NCBI GenBank assembly: GCA_949361645.1
Contig: OX442434.1
Location: 457,061-521,060, forward strand
DNA: 64,000 nt
Reading direction: 5' to 3'
Source of the DNA: Spongilla lacustris
Lineage: Eukaryota > Porifera > Demospongiae > Spongillida > Spongillidae
Positions 40,037-50,951 of this stretch are shown piece by piece (position 1 is the stretch's first letter; each line of letters begins with the position of its first letter). A program made the position numbers and the translations under genes. The notes under the pieces are model-generated. The model did no database searches. It worked only from the letters and a program-made list of their open reading frames with translations, and was not told where the DNA came from.

Positions 40037-43000
40037 ATGCTGTTTCTTTTAGTAGTATTATTTCTGCTATATCAACAGGTAGCTGGACTGATCCCTGGTC
40101 CTTGCGTCACCAACGGACAGCCCAACGCTAGCCGGATATGCTGTCCTCGACCAAATATTCCCAACGCTGGAGCTTGCGGTTCAAACCTTTCGCCTTCTCG
40201 AGGATCGTGCAGTCCCTTGTCAGCCATACTTACTAATGTCGTCGTAAAGTCCAGCGGCGGCACTCGAGACAACTGGCCTTATTACTTCGACTACCTCTGC
40301 AAATGCAACGGGAACTACTGGGGCTACGATTGCAACGAGTGCGCGTTCGGATATAAATTGACAGGAGGGATTTGCACTCGGCAACAGGTCCGGGAACGTA
40401 AGAGCACGGCGGATTTAACGACGGTCGAACGCGAACGGTTTCTGAGTGCCATAAACCACTCCAAGTTCAATAACAAATACACGAGATATATGGCCATCAA
40501 GAAAGAGTCTAACCCACCACAAGTGGTCCAACTGAGCATGTACAACGTGTTCGTGTGGCTACACAACTACGCAGGAAAAGAGAACGGCCTTTTGAGAAAC
40601 AACGACTGCAAAGACCGTAAGTTATGCATGCGTCTTCTCACCTTGCTCATGCCAGGAACGTATAGCCAACACTTCCGCTTCGCAGGGTGAAGGAGGAAGG
40701 AGAGGGGGTGGCTTAAATATTGGAGGGCCGGGGTGTTACAACATTATTTATAATGTCCGCGAATGTGCATGCCATAAAATTCTATTCTTACCAAATAGAA
40801 ATAAATATTCTGCCTCTTGACTAACAAAACTGCATGGATCACATGAATATTATCAGTTTTTAGATGCATGTTATCGCTTTTGATAATTATAATTATAATA
40901 TACCGGGTGTCCACAAATGAACGCAACGCTTTTAAATGAATTTAATTCCTTAATGGGATTATCACTATCACTCTAAATGAATTTATGAATATACAGTGAC
41001 TAAGGTAGGCAAATACGAACCGCATTATTAAAATTCGATTACCTTTAATAGTTCAAAAGATAAAATCAAATTACTTGCAATTAATTAATGTGACTCAATA
41101 ACGTACGACAACTTTTTATTAATTGCGAGATTTATAAACTGCAGATAAACTTTGATGGAAGTTTGAAAAAGTATTGGCGTTTTACTGGTTAACAAACTAC
41201 TTCATTTAATGGGTGGTAATTAAAATTAGTTATACATTAGCAGCTTCAACCTTAATAACCTATAAGCAAATTATGATCTTAAATTATAATATCTCACCAC
41301 TGAACTCAGTAACTTGAAATCAATGAGGTCTTCCGTTACCTATTAATGGTTATTAAAATCAATTATCTCTAACTTTAATCTTGAATAATTTCGATAATCG
41401 AGGGTTTTGAATATTTTGATAATCAAGGGTTTCGATATAATTACTTAACCGCTTACAATCTAATTGAATTGTTAGTATTTGCATAAGTACTGTAACGTAT
41501 GTTCAAAAAATCAAATGGTTAATTAACTTTAATCCTGAGTTATAGTGATTTAAAAGCGTTGCATTCATACCCGGTAATGGACAATTCACGACAAAAATTT
41601 CGTGACATAATTGCCGACTTCTGCAACAAGGCATGCCTTTCCTCACAAATTGAGAAAGAAAGTGGCATTCTTCCTAAGGATCAATCCAGACCAGCAGACA
41701 TCCTAGTGCCAAACTGGTCCCTCTCTCACCCAGCTGCATTTGACATAAAGGTGATCAATCCGCTAAATTTGCAATTTTTACAAGAAGCGGCTCAAACCTG
41801 TGGTCATGCAGCTGAGATGGGAGAGGAATCCAAGCACTCTGCAAATGATGAGGCATGTGCCCTTAGAGGATGGTCGTGTGCCCTTAGAGGATGGCCATGT
41901 GCCCTTAGAGGATGGTCATGTGCCCTTAGAGGATGGTCATGTGCCCTTAGAGGATGGTCATGTGCCCTTAGAGGATGGTCATGTGCCCTTAGAGGATGGT
42001 CATGTGCCCTTAGAGGATGGTCATGTGCCCTTAGAGGATGGTCATGTGCCCTTAGAGGATGGTCATGTGCCCTTAGAGGATGGTCATGTGCCCTTAGAGG
42101 ATGGTCATGTGCCCTTAGAGGATGGTCATGTGCCCTTAGAGGATGGTCATGTGCCCTTAGAGGATGGTCATGCATCCCTTTGGTTGTGGAAGTGTTTGGG
42201 GGTTGGGGCAATGAAGCTATTGATGTGCTGACTAAACTGTCTAAAAAGATGGCCACCCAGCTATGTCAACCTCTTATTGAGGTTGCATCAACCATCTACA
42301 GTCGCCTTAGCCTCATCCTCATGAGGCAGAATGCCAGGGCAATTTTGGCCAGATGTGTCTCACCAACCACATCTTGTGACTTTTAGTCGTAATTTTTTAA
42401 TAAACAGTTGTGAGTAGGTTATAGTTAGTATAGTAAAATGTTACTACATGTATTGTGTTATTAATTGCATTGCATTTTTATAATGCTATAAAAATCCTTT
42501 GCATGTGATTATTCACGAGAATTAAACTACTGTGGATGTCATTAAATGTGCACGCATGCTCTAATTGACTCCACCCAGAGGTTAGAGATTACGCTCATGA
42601 GGCATCCGGATTCTTCACATGGCACCGGATACTTCTGTTGTGGTTTGAGCGCGAGATACAGATTATGATAAACGATGACAGCTTTTCCCTTCCTTACTGG
42701 GACTGGACAAAGCCAGATAATCGCAAGTCCATACTTTCAAATGATTGGTTTGGAGCCAGTGTAAACGGAGCCATTCAGGGACAGTTTGCAACCTGGCAGA
42801 CCATTTGTTGGAATAAAACTGAATTGGACTGCAATGGAAAGGATATCCTGTGTGATCCCACACATACAACAGGTCCAATCCGCAGATGTCCTGTTGAATC
42901 AGCATGTAACAAAAATTCCAAACTGTGGCCCACACAAAAGGACGTTGACACGGCTGTTAGCATGAAAGATTACGACTCCAGTCCATATTCCTTTGCTTCT

Positions 43001-43735
43001 AACGGCTTCCGCGGCTATGCAGAAGGATTTGTTAAAAACAATTGTAGTAATGATAACCAGCTATGCAGTAATGGAATAGAAAGAAGACTACATAACACAG
43101 TAAGTTAATATTGTAGTACTACTATTGCGAAAATGCATGGAAATTATGCATGCGATGAATTACATTATATTGAATGTAGTATATACAATTTCCTTATTTA
43201 TACAAGAGCTCTATTAGCATCACTTGAAAGTCTTTTTATATAGAGAGACAGAGCTTTGCATGCATTGCTGCGTCACATGGTCATACGTGAAAGCTCATGC
43301 ACTGTCATTTCCTTTTCATAGGGTCACATTATATTAGGAATGGGTGGATTCAGGACCATGAATGGATTAGATCTTGGCACCATGAGCGATGTAGCAGCCT
43401 CCGCCAACGACCCGATCTTTCTTTGCCATCACACAATGATCGATTACATCTTTGAACAGTGGCTCAAAAAGAATCCAAGTGCCGTGTATGTTGGACCAAA
43501 CACCCGTGTCTATCCCACTCTCAAAGGCCATGGCCCTACTGACACTCTTGTACCATTTATACCTCTGATCAGCAACAATCAAGCTTTCAAACTGGCCAGC
43601 TCATTCGGATACCAGTATGTCAGTGCGGCCAACCCACCAAGCACAGCGGCTATCAGCAGTGATCTTACCATAGGTCCTTGTTTCACATTAGTACTACTTA
43701 CACTGCTGCTTGCTGTAATGACAATGAAAATTTAA
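40037..43735 (+). CDS. TYR-like: Tyrosinase (type-3 copper monophenol oxidase), vertebrate-like architecture
   Basis: Oxidises tyrosine or catechols in melanin or cross-linking chemistry. Exons 40037-40616, 42579-43099 and 43322-43735 give 504 residues in frame. A signal peptide (LFLLVVLFLLYQQ) is followed by a Cys-rich, EGF-like N-terminal domain (CKCNGNYWGYDCNECAFGY), as in vertebrate tyrosinase. CuA ligands: His176 (FVWLHNYAG), His200 (YAHEAS) and His209 (FTWHR). CuB: His365 and His369 (LHNTGH, made by the last splice) and His404 (NDPIFLCHH). FSLPYWDW and IFEQWL are family hallmarks. The C-terminus ends in a hydrophobic segment (FTLVLLTLLLAVMTMKI) with no cytoplasmic tail, suggesting a GPI or tail anchor. 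AATAAA at 43819-43824. The first intron (1.96 kb) hosts two mobile sequences. Convergent with the ADP-ribosyl cyclase gene. Confidence 0.94.
40903..41574. mobile_element. 672-bp mariner-type MITE in tyrosinase intron 1
   Basis: Terminal inverted repeats start CCGGGTGT on the left and end ATACCCGG on the right, and share the inner block GCAACGCTTTTAAAT in inverted orientation. Both ends are flanked by TA (40901-40902 and 41575-41576), the target duplication typical of Tc1/mariner elements. The interior is AT-rich and non-coding. Confidence 0.85.
41578..42386 (+). mobile_element. Retroelement-like ORF remnant with an in-frame 21-bp minisatellite
   Basis: An open frame directly follows the MITE end. 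Its first third (RPADILVPNWSLSHPAAFDI) and last third (GGWGNEAIDVLTKLSKK, ending with RAILARC) resemble a domain I recall as widespread next to reverse transcriptases in sponge and cnidarian retroelements; that is memory, not a search. In the middle, 41855-42172 is a 21-bp array encoding about 15 copies of the heptapeptide SCALRGW. The length is a multiple of three, so the frame survives. AATAAA follows at 42399. It lies in the sense direction inside tyrosinase intron 1. Upstream parts such as a reverse transcriptase are missing, so it is probably a truncated copy. Confidence 0.6.
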
Positions 43736-43818
43736 TTTGTCACTTTAGATTTTGTTTATGACTATGTAGGTCAGCGTTATAGTCCACATGCATTATTGTA
43801 ATGAATTTGTATGAGTCC

Positions 43819-43824
43819 AATAAA
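43819..43824 (+). terminator. Poly(A) signal of the tyrosinase gene
   Basis: AATAAA 84 bases after the tyrosinase stop codon, and about 90 bases before the convergent cyclase stop. The two 3' ends therefore nearly meet. Confidence 0.7.
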
Positions 43825-43914
43825 CATTTTGCATAGAGGATGAATAATAAGAAAACTCCATTCATTACTGCCTGAACTGGGTACTCTGTGTTTACTAGGC
43901 ATCATCCATTAGTA

Positions 43915-45542
43915 CTATGATAGCAACACCAGTACCAGTAGTAGCAGGAAAGAGGAGACCTTCAAGTTGTGGATAGATCCAGCTGGAAGGGGTTAAAATA
44001 TAATATTATGTACACAAATGCACTTTGCAAATTACATCTAAATATTTTTAACATACTATCCTAACAACCTAGTGCCTACACTATACAACTAACAAAAGTT
44101 AAACATGGTCCAATGCACCCCCGGAAGGTACTGGGCTGAATGCTAGTACAATCCTAGAGAGTATGGCTCTGCCATTAGCCTTAACTAGGGTGATATTCAT
44201 TCTGCTATACAAATTGCAGAGAGCCTGTGATTTTTTTGAGGCTGTCTTGATTGCCAGTCAAGTGGCTGGGCGTGAAAATGTGGTCTGAGTTTCACGACCC
44301 CATGCTCCGTATGTGTAATAATTACTAAATCATATATGTAGACATACCACTGACAGGAAAAAAACGCATGGAATCAATTATTGATTTCCTGAAGTGATTT
44401 ATATGGAACAGATCTGAATGTTGACATTATGGTACAGTCAGTATGAAGTTATAAATCACTTGTGAAATTAATAATTGATTCTAGGCGTTTTTTTCCCTGT
44501 GTATATATATTATGGTTTGAAATATACATAACTATTGGTGCTACCTTACTGTTTTCATCTACATGCATAATGACGTGTATATTGATACTGATCGACCTGG
44601 GCCATTTTCACAAATGAATTGTTTTTAAATGTTGATGAAAGCTGTGACAGTCGCGCTATGAACCCAAACCGTTTCCTATAACATGCCTGCATGGTGTCGG
44701 CATGTTGCAATATTGCAAGGTGGCTACTAACCTGATGATTGCTGCGATACCACCACCTTAGTCAACGCATCCAGGAGAGATTGTGAAGGTGGACTAGTTA
44801 CGGTTCCATTAACGTCAACACAGAGGTATCCCTTGCTCGGTCTGGAATTCACCACTGCAACTTGTATGTTGCTAAGAGGTGCTTGGCTGCAAGTTTTGTT
44901 TGGAAAAACGTTCATTATGACGATTTTTTTTACCGCGGCATTGACTAGCAAAGCGGGTAGTTCCACGGTGGCGAATACGGAAGTATTCCTAAAGGTGTTT
45001 TCCGTCAAGAAGAAAACGGTCCCCGCACTGTTCCTTGCTAAGTGGATAGAGAACGCTGCAAAGAACGTATAGACGGGAGTAGTAGTATTGGGTTGGTAGG
45101 GCGGGCAGTTGGTTGAGGTGTAGTCGATATCTCCATTGGGGTTGCCGCACCAAGCCGTGACGTTATATTTGCTTTGCATCGTGTTGACTATAACACTCGG
45201 TATGAGGGTAGTCGAACTGGACATGTTGGCTTGAATGGCCAGGGCTGCTTGTAGGGGCATGGATCCTGTCCAGAAGAGGGCTCTGTCCTTGATGTTGGTG
45301 GGAATAGGGAAGACCTCAAAATATTGATTGTAGTCCGATACTGCAGAAGCGTTCCAGTCCTTTCCCGCAAAAGCAGCTTTGAAGGCGTTCCACCCTTGGC
45401 TGCATTTTGTGGTCGTTTGAAGAGCATCGGCGCACGACAGGTTGAACAACACGTCGATGTTACGCGGCGTAGTATCTCCTATCAGGCCTTGGGGAAAAGC
45501 CGTCAGCAGTACTAGCTGCAGCAGAAGGCTAACGAATATCAT
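43915..45542 (-). CDS. Secreted or GPI-anchored ADP-ribosyl cyclase (CD38/BST1 family)
   Basis: The family converts NAD to cyclic ADP-ribose and ADP-ribose, Ca2+-mobilising messengers. Two exons, 44732-45542 and 43915-43982, encode 292 residues. The start at 45542 gives a clean signal peptide (MIFVSLLLQLVLLTAFPQG). Family features in order: ALFWTGS, the TAWCG segment, NCPPYQ, CDxx-like spacing with cysteines conserved around IDYTSTNC, and TSVFATVEL, where the Glu aligns with the catalytic Glu of CD38. At the place of the second active-site Trp of CD38 I read PVYTFFAAF, so that Trp may be replaced by an aromatic or Thr; this needs an alignment. The short second exon encodes a hydrophobic tail (FLLLLVLVLLS) directly before the stop, typical of a GPI signal. 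Several N-glycosylation sites (NTT, NMS, NTS). Convergent with tyrosinase. Confidence 0.85.
44353..44500. mobile_element. 148-bp MITE-like inverted-repeat element
   Basis: Ends ACAGGAAAAAAACGC and GCGTTTTTTTCCCTGT with about 50-base arms (shared GAATCAATTATT and AAGTGATTTATA in inverted form). It lies in the ADP-ribosyl cyclase intron. Confidence 0.8.
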
Positions 45543-45699
45543 GTTTTCTAACTGCAAAGAGAAATGTACATGTGCAATACACGTGATTAACTGAATAATG
45601 CAACATATAGTATTGAAACGGAAGTTTAAAATACTTTCGCATGTCATATAAAAAGAATGACGGCATAAGTATATCAATGCACTCTGAATAATGGTGTCT

Positions 45700-48461
45700 T
45701 CATATAACATCAAGGTCTCTCTGTTTCCTCTTGGATAGCTGATACAACCTGCAACAGAGAACAGATGGATGGGGCTCAGTGAACAAGGCAGTACTGATGA
45801 CCATATAAGGTGCTACTGACCAAAATAGACAAGCTAAAGATGTGCAAGGATGTGCAAGGGTGTGCAAGGGTGTGCAAGGATGTGCAAGGATGTCAGAGGC
45901 AAAAATATATATGCAACACCAAGTATCAGTTTCACTTACAGTGCAAAGGCCACACCCCCTAAATGCCCTGCATGGTCAAAGAACTGCCAGTTTCTCATCA
46001 AACCAATCACATCCAGTGATACCACACCAGTCAATGCCTGCAAGCACAGCACAGATATAAGGTATATGCACATCCTCTGAATACAACGTTGCACACATTG
46101 TGCCATCACTGCATGTTCTAGTGATAAAACTAGGTGAAAGATTGGATTTACACCACTAGTACATGTAGTCAAATACAGTATAAATGTGCATGCAAATAAT
46201 TTCATATCAGGAAGTACGTTAGTACTCCCTATGTAGGATAATAAAATACATGATCCCATTATTGCTGATATACCTTAGACTCAATTGGACTTAGTTGTAA
46301 CTAGCGTATTTGGACAGAGCTGGCGAATACCTATAACATAGTGCAACTGCTGATGCTAGAAAGCTAAGACAGCATAGATAACGCTCACTCCTTCCCAAGC
46401 CCCCCCCCCCCCCTCCCCCTTCCTTGTTCTTCCTGATTTGATAAGCCAATTGGATAAGAGGCTTATTTCTGCCATGATTGAAGTCTAATGTTAGTGACTG
46501 GGCAGGGGCTACGTAGCAGCACATGTGGCCATATCAGAGATACCATCTCTTGGTTGAGATTGTACCACACACAGTGCATGACATGTGTGCTCTGAGTGGT
46601 ACACATGTGCTCTAGTGGTACACATGTGCTCTGAGTGGTAAACATGCATGTGCTTGCTCTCACTTTTATAACTATTGATTACGGACATGACTTATCTTTA
46701 CTGTACCTCTTAGGAACAAGAGCTGAGCTAAAGCAGGGGTGTGGCCGGTGTGTGTAACCACACCTTACTATTAATAGCATGTATGTTATGACATTGGGGG
46801 TACAAGGATATTAGACAAGAGATACCGTATAATAGAAATATCTAAGCATTTTCTGGACTGGCATATGATACAAAAAATTAATCAATGAAATAATTGGTGC
46901 ACACTGTAGGTGTAGGATTTAATTATATTATAAAGGTCTGTAATATTGAATAAATTCATCATCAAATGATTGCAGTTATTTTATTCAATCGATGCCTATA
47001 AATCCTACAGCTAAACCAATTAATTTTAGTATGGTATTTGCTGAGGTGTTATTTTGCTTGACTGGTAACTTATCACCTTGTGTGAGTTGAAGGTATTAGG
47101 AAGAGGGTGAGGTGTGTGTGGATGAGGGGTGAGGTGTGGGGTGAGGCGTGTGAGGATGAGGAGTGAGGTGTGTGTGGATGAGGGGTGAGGTGTGGGGTGA
47201 GGCGTGTGAGGATGAGGGGTGAGGTGTGGGGTGAGGCGTGTGAGGATGAGGAGTGAGGTGTGTGTGGATGAGGGGTGAGGTGTGGGGTGAGGCGTGTGAG
47301 GATGAGGAGTGAGGTGTGTGTGGATGAGGGGTGAGGTGTGGGGTGAGGCGTGTGAGGATGAGGAGTGAGGTGTGTGTGGATGAGGGGTGAGGTGTGGGGT
47401 GAGGCGTGTGAGGATGAGGGGTGAGGTGTGTGAGGATGAGAGGGTGAGGCATGTGTGGATGAGAGGGTGAGGTGTGTGTGGATGAGGGGTGAGGTGTGTG
47501 TGGATGAGAGGGTGAGGTGTGTGTGGATGAGAGGGTGAGGTGTGTGTGGATGAGGGGTGAGGTGTGTGTGGATGAGGGGTGAGGTGTGTGTGGATGAGGG
47601 GTGAGGTGTGGGGTGAGGCGTGTGATGATGAGGAGTGAGGTATGTGTGGGTGAGGATGAGGTGTGAGGTGTGTGAGGATGAGAGGGTGAGGCATGTGTGG
47701 ATGAGAGGGTGAGGTGTGTGTGGATGAGGAGTAAGGATGAGGGAGTACATGGGGTGATGGAGTGTATGGGTGAGAGGTGAGGAGTGAGGGAGTGTACAAG
47801 TGAGGGGTGAAGGGTGATGGAGTGTATGGGTGAGGGAACATACCCACTTTGCTGGTATTGGAATAAATGGAAGGAAGATGAAATAGAGGGAGGAGTCAGG
47901 ATTGTTCATGACCACCAGGGTGACCACAGCCATCAGAGCACCTGACTGGACAAGAAGGTGACAAGTAGCGTGCAGATGTGGCAAGCCCACAGCCCACACT
48001 TACTGCTCCAAGAGACCCGACCATGTTCCCTCTGGCTAACTTGAAATAGTGCCCAACCATTGAGGCAAACGTACCTGAAATATTGTAATATCACTCTAAC
48101 CCAAAATATAACCAACTAGATAGCTATGGCCACTTCAAGTAAATAATATTGATAACTGAAAATGTAGCAATTCAGTCAAGACCACACCCAAAACGTACAG
48201 CATGGGCACACTACGCAGTAGTGCCCTCTGACATACCACCGGTGATGTAATAGGGTAAGGCATGAGCTGCAGTGGTTGTGTCCCCTAGACAGTCTGTGTG
48301 CCAAGGTCCACAAAGGCGGCACAATGAGGCCAATTGATACGAGCACACACAACACATACCAAACAGAACAGGTGCAAAGCTCCATAGGACAAGCATGTTG
48401 AGAGACAGGTGCCAGACATCGATGTGACTGAATTCGGAAAGCAGTAAGGAAATGGAATTTT
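45700..48461 (-). CDS. PARL: PARL, mitochondrial inner-membrane rhomboid protease, 3' part
   Basis: PARL cleaves PINK1, PGAM5 and other substrates within the inner membrane. Exons seen on the minus strand: 48360-48461, 48237-48266, 48004-48074, 47844-47945, 45940-46037 and 45700-45748, in continuous phase (about 149 residues to the stop). Order of motifs: FSHIDVWHLSLNMLVLWSF (first core helices, PARL-like NMxVLWSF), NMVGSLGA/SGALMAVV with the catalytic Ser in GASGA, then ALTGVVSLDVIGLM and FFDHAGHLGG with the catalytic His. Both dyad residues are intact. The protein ends in a basic tail (YQLSKRKQRD). The N-terminal exons (mitochondrial presequence, first helices) were not found between 48462 and the gap and are likely in or beyond the N run. 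A minisatellite fills intron 46038-47843. Confidence 0.88.
47100..47730. repeat. ~21-bp minisatellite in a PARL intron
   Basis: Units around GGTGAGGTGTGTGTGGATGAG in several variants, partly organised in higher-order blocks of about 66 bases (47110-47420). Confidence 0.93.
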
Positions 48462-48529
48462 CTGCAATAAAATAAGAACGATATTTAAACATTTTACAAC
48501 ATCTGATGCAATCTCATTGAAGACCTAAC

Positions 48530-48712
48530 CCTACGCCCTCCTTATACTTCTACCATATTACCCTTATATCTAACCCTACACCCTTCTTATACTTCTACCA
48601 TATTACCCTTATATCTAAGCCTACACCCTTCTTATACTTCTACCATATTACCCTTATATCTAAGCATACACCCTTCTTATACTTCTACCATATTACCCTT
48701 ATATCTAAGCTG
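48530..48712. repeat. 45-bp tandem repeat, four copies
   Basis: Units containing CTTATACTTCTACCATATTA, just upstream of the first recognised PARL exon. Confidence 0.9.
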
Positions 48713-48787
48713 ATTTAAACCAAGGGAAGGATAGCAGTTTCCTTACAATGCAAAAAACCAACGTAGTTATCAAACTAGAGAGCGTAC

Positions 48788-48987
48788 NNNNNNNNNNNNN
48801 NNNNNNNNNNNNNNNNNNNNNNNNNNNNNNNNNNNNNNNNNNNNNNNNNNNNNNNNNNNNNNNNNNNNNNNNNNNNNNNNNNNNNNNNNNNNNNNNNNNN
48901 NNNNNNNNNNNNNNNNNNNNNNNNNNNNNNNNNNNNNNNNNNNNNNNNNNNNNNNNNNNNNNNNNNNNNNNNNNNNNNNNNNNNNNN
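48788..48987. other. Assembly gap (200 N)
   Basis: Exactly 200 N, a conventional length for a scaffold gap of unknown size. It probably hides 5' exons of PARL and PAAF1. Confidence 0.99.
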
Positions 48988-49878
48988 GAACACCAGTGAT
49001 GGCAAAGTACATATATATTTTGTCATTGCTGTTACATATAGTACAGCGATTGCATGTATATATTTGGTGGTGTTTAGAAAAAATATGGTTGACCAATCCT
49101 GGGGACTGGGGCAATGCTCAGAAATTTATCTGTGCAGTTTTCAATCCTTATTTCCACCCCTGGTTATTTGATGGCAGCATCAGCCTGCTTGTTGTAGCAA
49201 GGTACATATTGGTTATATTAAAGGTACATATTGGTTATATTAAAGGTACATATTGGTTATATTAAAGGTACATATTAAAGGTACATATTAAAGGTACATA
49301 TTGGTTATATTATTTTAATTCAGTGATTTGAATTAAAGTAACTGGGGTTGTATCAATAAACTTCAAAAACGGATTGGAGCAATTAATGCTACCATTACTA
49401 TAGTAATATGTTTACTGGGAATTATAGTAATGTTAAGATCAAAGCATGCATACACAACACACCATAAATAATAATATACATGAGTACATACACGCACACA
49501 CACAAGGTTTGGCAGACCAGCCCCATCATCAGTACTTCTCCATTTGGTTCGAGAACCCTTTAACCATCAGTTAGTGGCCCTCAAAGAGGCAAACAATAGC
49601 CTGGCTAGTATCCACTTCTAGATATGATTTTATCCCTTAACAATCTGAAATTATTAATTCATTTTCTGTTAATAACAGATTTTGATTTGTTGGCACCATA
49701 CATGTAATATCTTTAGCAGAACTCTTAATCACAATTGCTACTGCAGCTAATTTTTCTAACTTGATTGTTGGGATTCCTGCACTGTGCATAATTAAAACTG
49801 TGTTTAAAAAAATTGCAAAGTTTTAATCTTATTAGCCATTTGTGGTACTTGTATTGTTGTGTGATTACATCATTACAG

Positions 49879-50778
49879 TGATGTCATCACAGTTGCTGGA
49901 TATGGACATATCTCCGAGTGGAGCATTGGGCGTTTGTGCCTCTGACAGTGGAAAGCTGTGGGTCTGGGATGCTGACACTGGAGAGACCAGGGTACGCTAG
50001 GTGTGCAGTGTTTGTTTACCAGCTAAGGCAAATGGTGTATCCATGGTTACAACACTGATAGTAAAAAATCACCCCAAATTATTATCCTACTGAAATCATG
50101 ACCAATAGATTCAAGATTGATGACAACCTACATGTAAAGTTCTTCCTGGGGGACCACCCTACCCCCTCTGGGACCGCCCTGGGGTGCCATGACCCCTCTG
50201 GGACCACCCTGGGGTGCCATGATCCCTCCCCTGCAAAATAGGGACTGATTATATACCAAAACAAAAAAAAAATGCCTACTTGATTTGTTCTGCTTTATCT
50301 TTAATAATCTTTAATATCTTGTTAGTTCCCATCCATCTGGTAGTCTTTTTTTACCTGTTTAATTGAACCAGTCCCCGTCCAGGGCTGTCCTCTTTGCTGT
50401 TTAATTGAGCTAGTCCCCATCCCTGTCCTCTTTGCTGTTTAATTGAACCAGTCCCCATCCCTGTCCTCTTTGCTGTTTAATTGAACCAGTCCCCATCCCT
50501 GTCCTCTTTGCTATTTAATTGAACTAGTCCCCATCCCTGTCCTCTTTGCTGTTTAATTGAGCTAGTCCCCATCCCTGTCCTCTTTGCTGTTTAATTGAGC
50601 TAGTCCCCATCCCTGTCCTCTTTGCTCAGCGTGTACTAGAGGGTCATGTGATGGATGTGCAGACCTGTCGCTTCTTCCCCTCTGGGGTGGTGATACTCAG
50701 CGGGGGAATGGACATGAGGCTCAAGATATGGTCTGTTCAGGATGGGTCCTGTCCAAGGACACTCTGTGGCCATCATGG

Positions 50779-50813
<35 letters not shown>

Positions 50814-50919
50814 TGTGTGTGTGTGTTGGGTGTGTGTGTGTTGGGTGTGTGTATGTGTGTTATGTGTATGTGTGTGTGTGTGTGTGTGTTTGTGTTGGGT
50901 GTGTGTGTGTGTTGGGTGT

Positions 50920-50951
<32 letters not shown>

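Larger units (their letters stand above)
48462..49878. other. Region between PARL and PAAF1 exons, including an assembly gap
   Basis: Holds four 45-bp repeats (48530-48712), the N run, and a 22-bp AAGGTACATATTGGTTATAT repeat (49198-49310). The first exons of two divergent genes should lie here, but I cannot identify them. Confidence 0.5.

Noticed and set aside
49085..49205. Possible N-terminal exon of PAAF1
   Set aside because: An open frame exists, but its sequence does not match the PAAF1 N-terminus and no supporting splice site was convincing.
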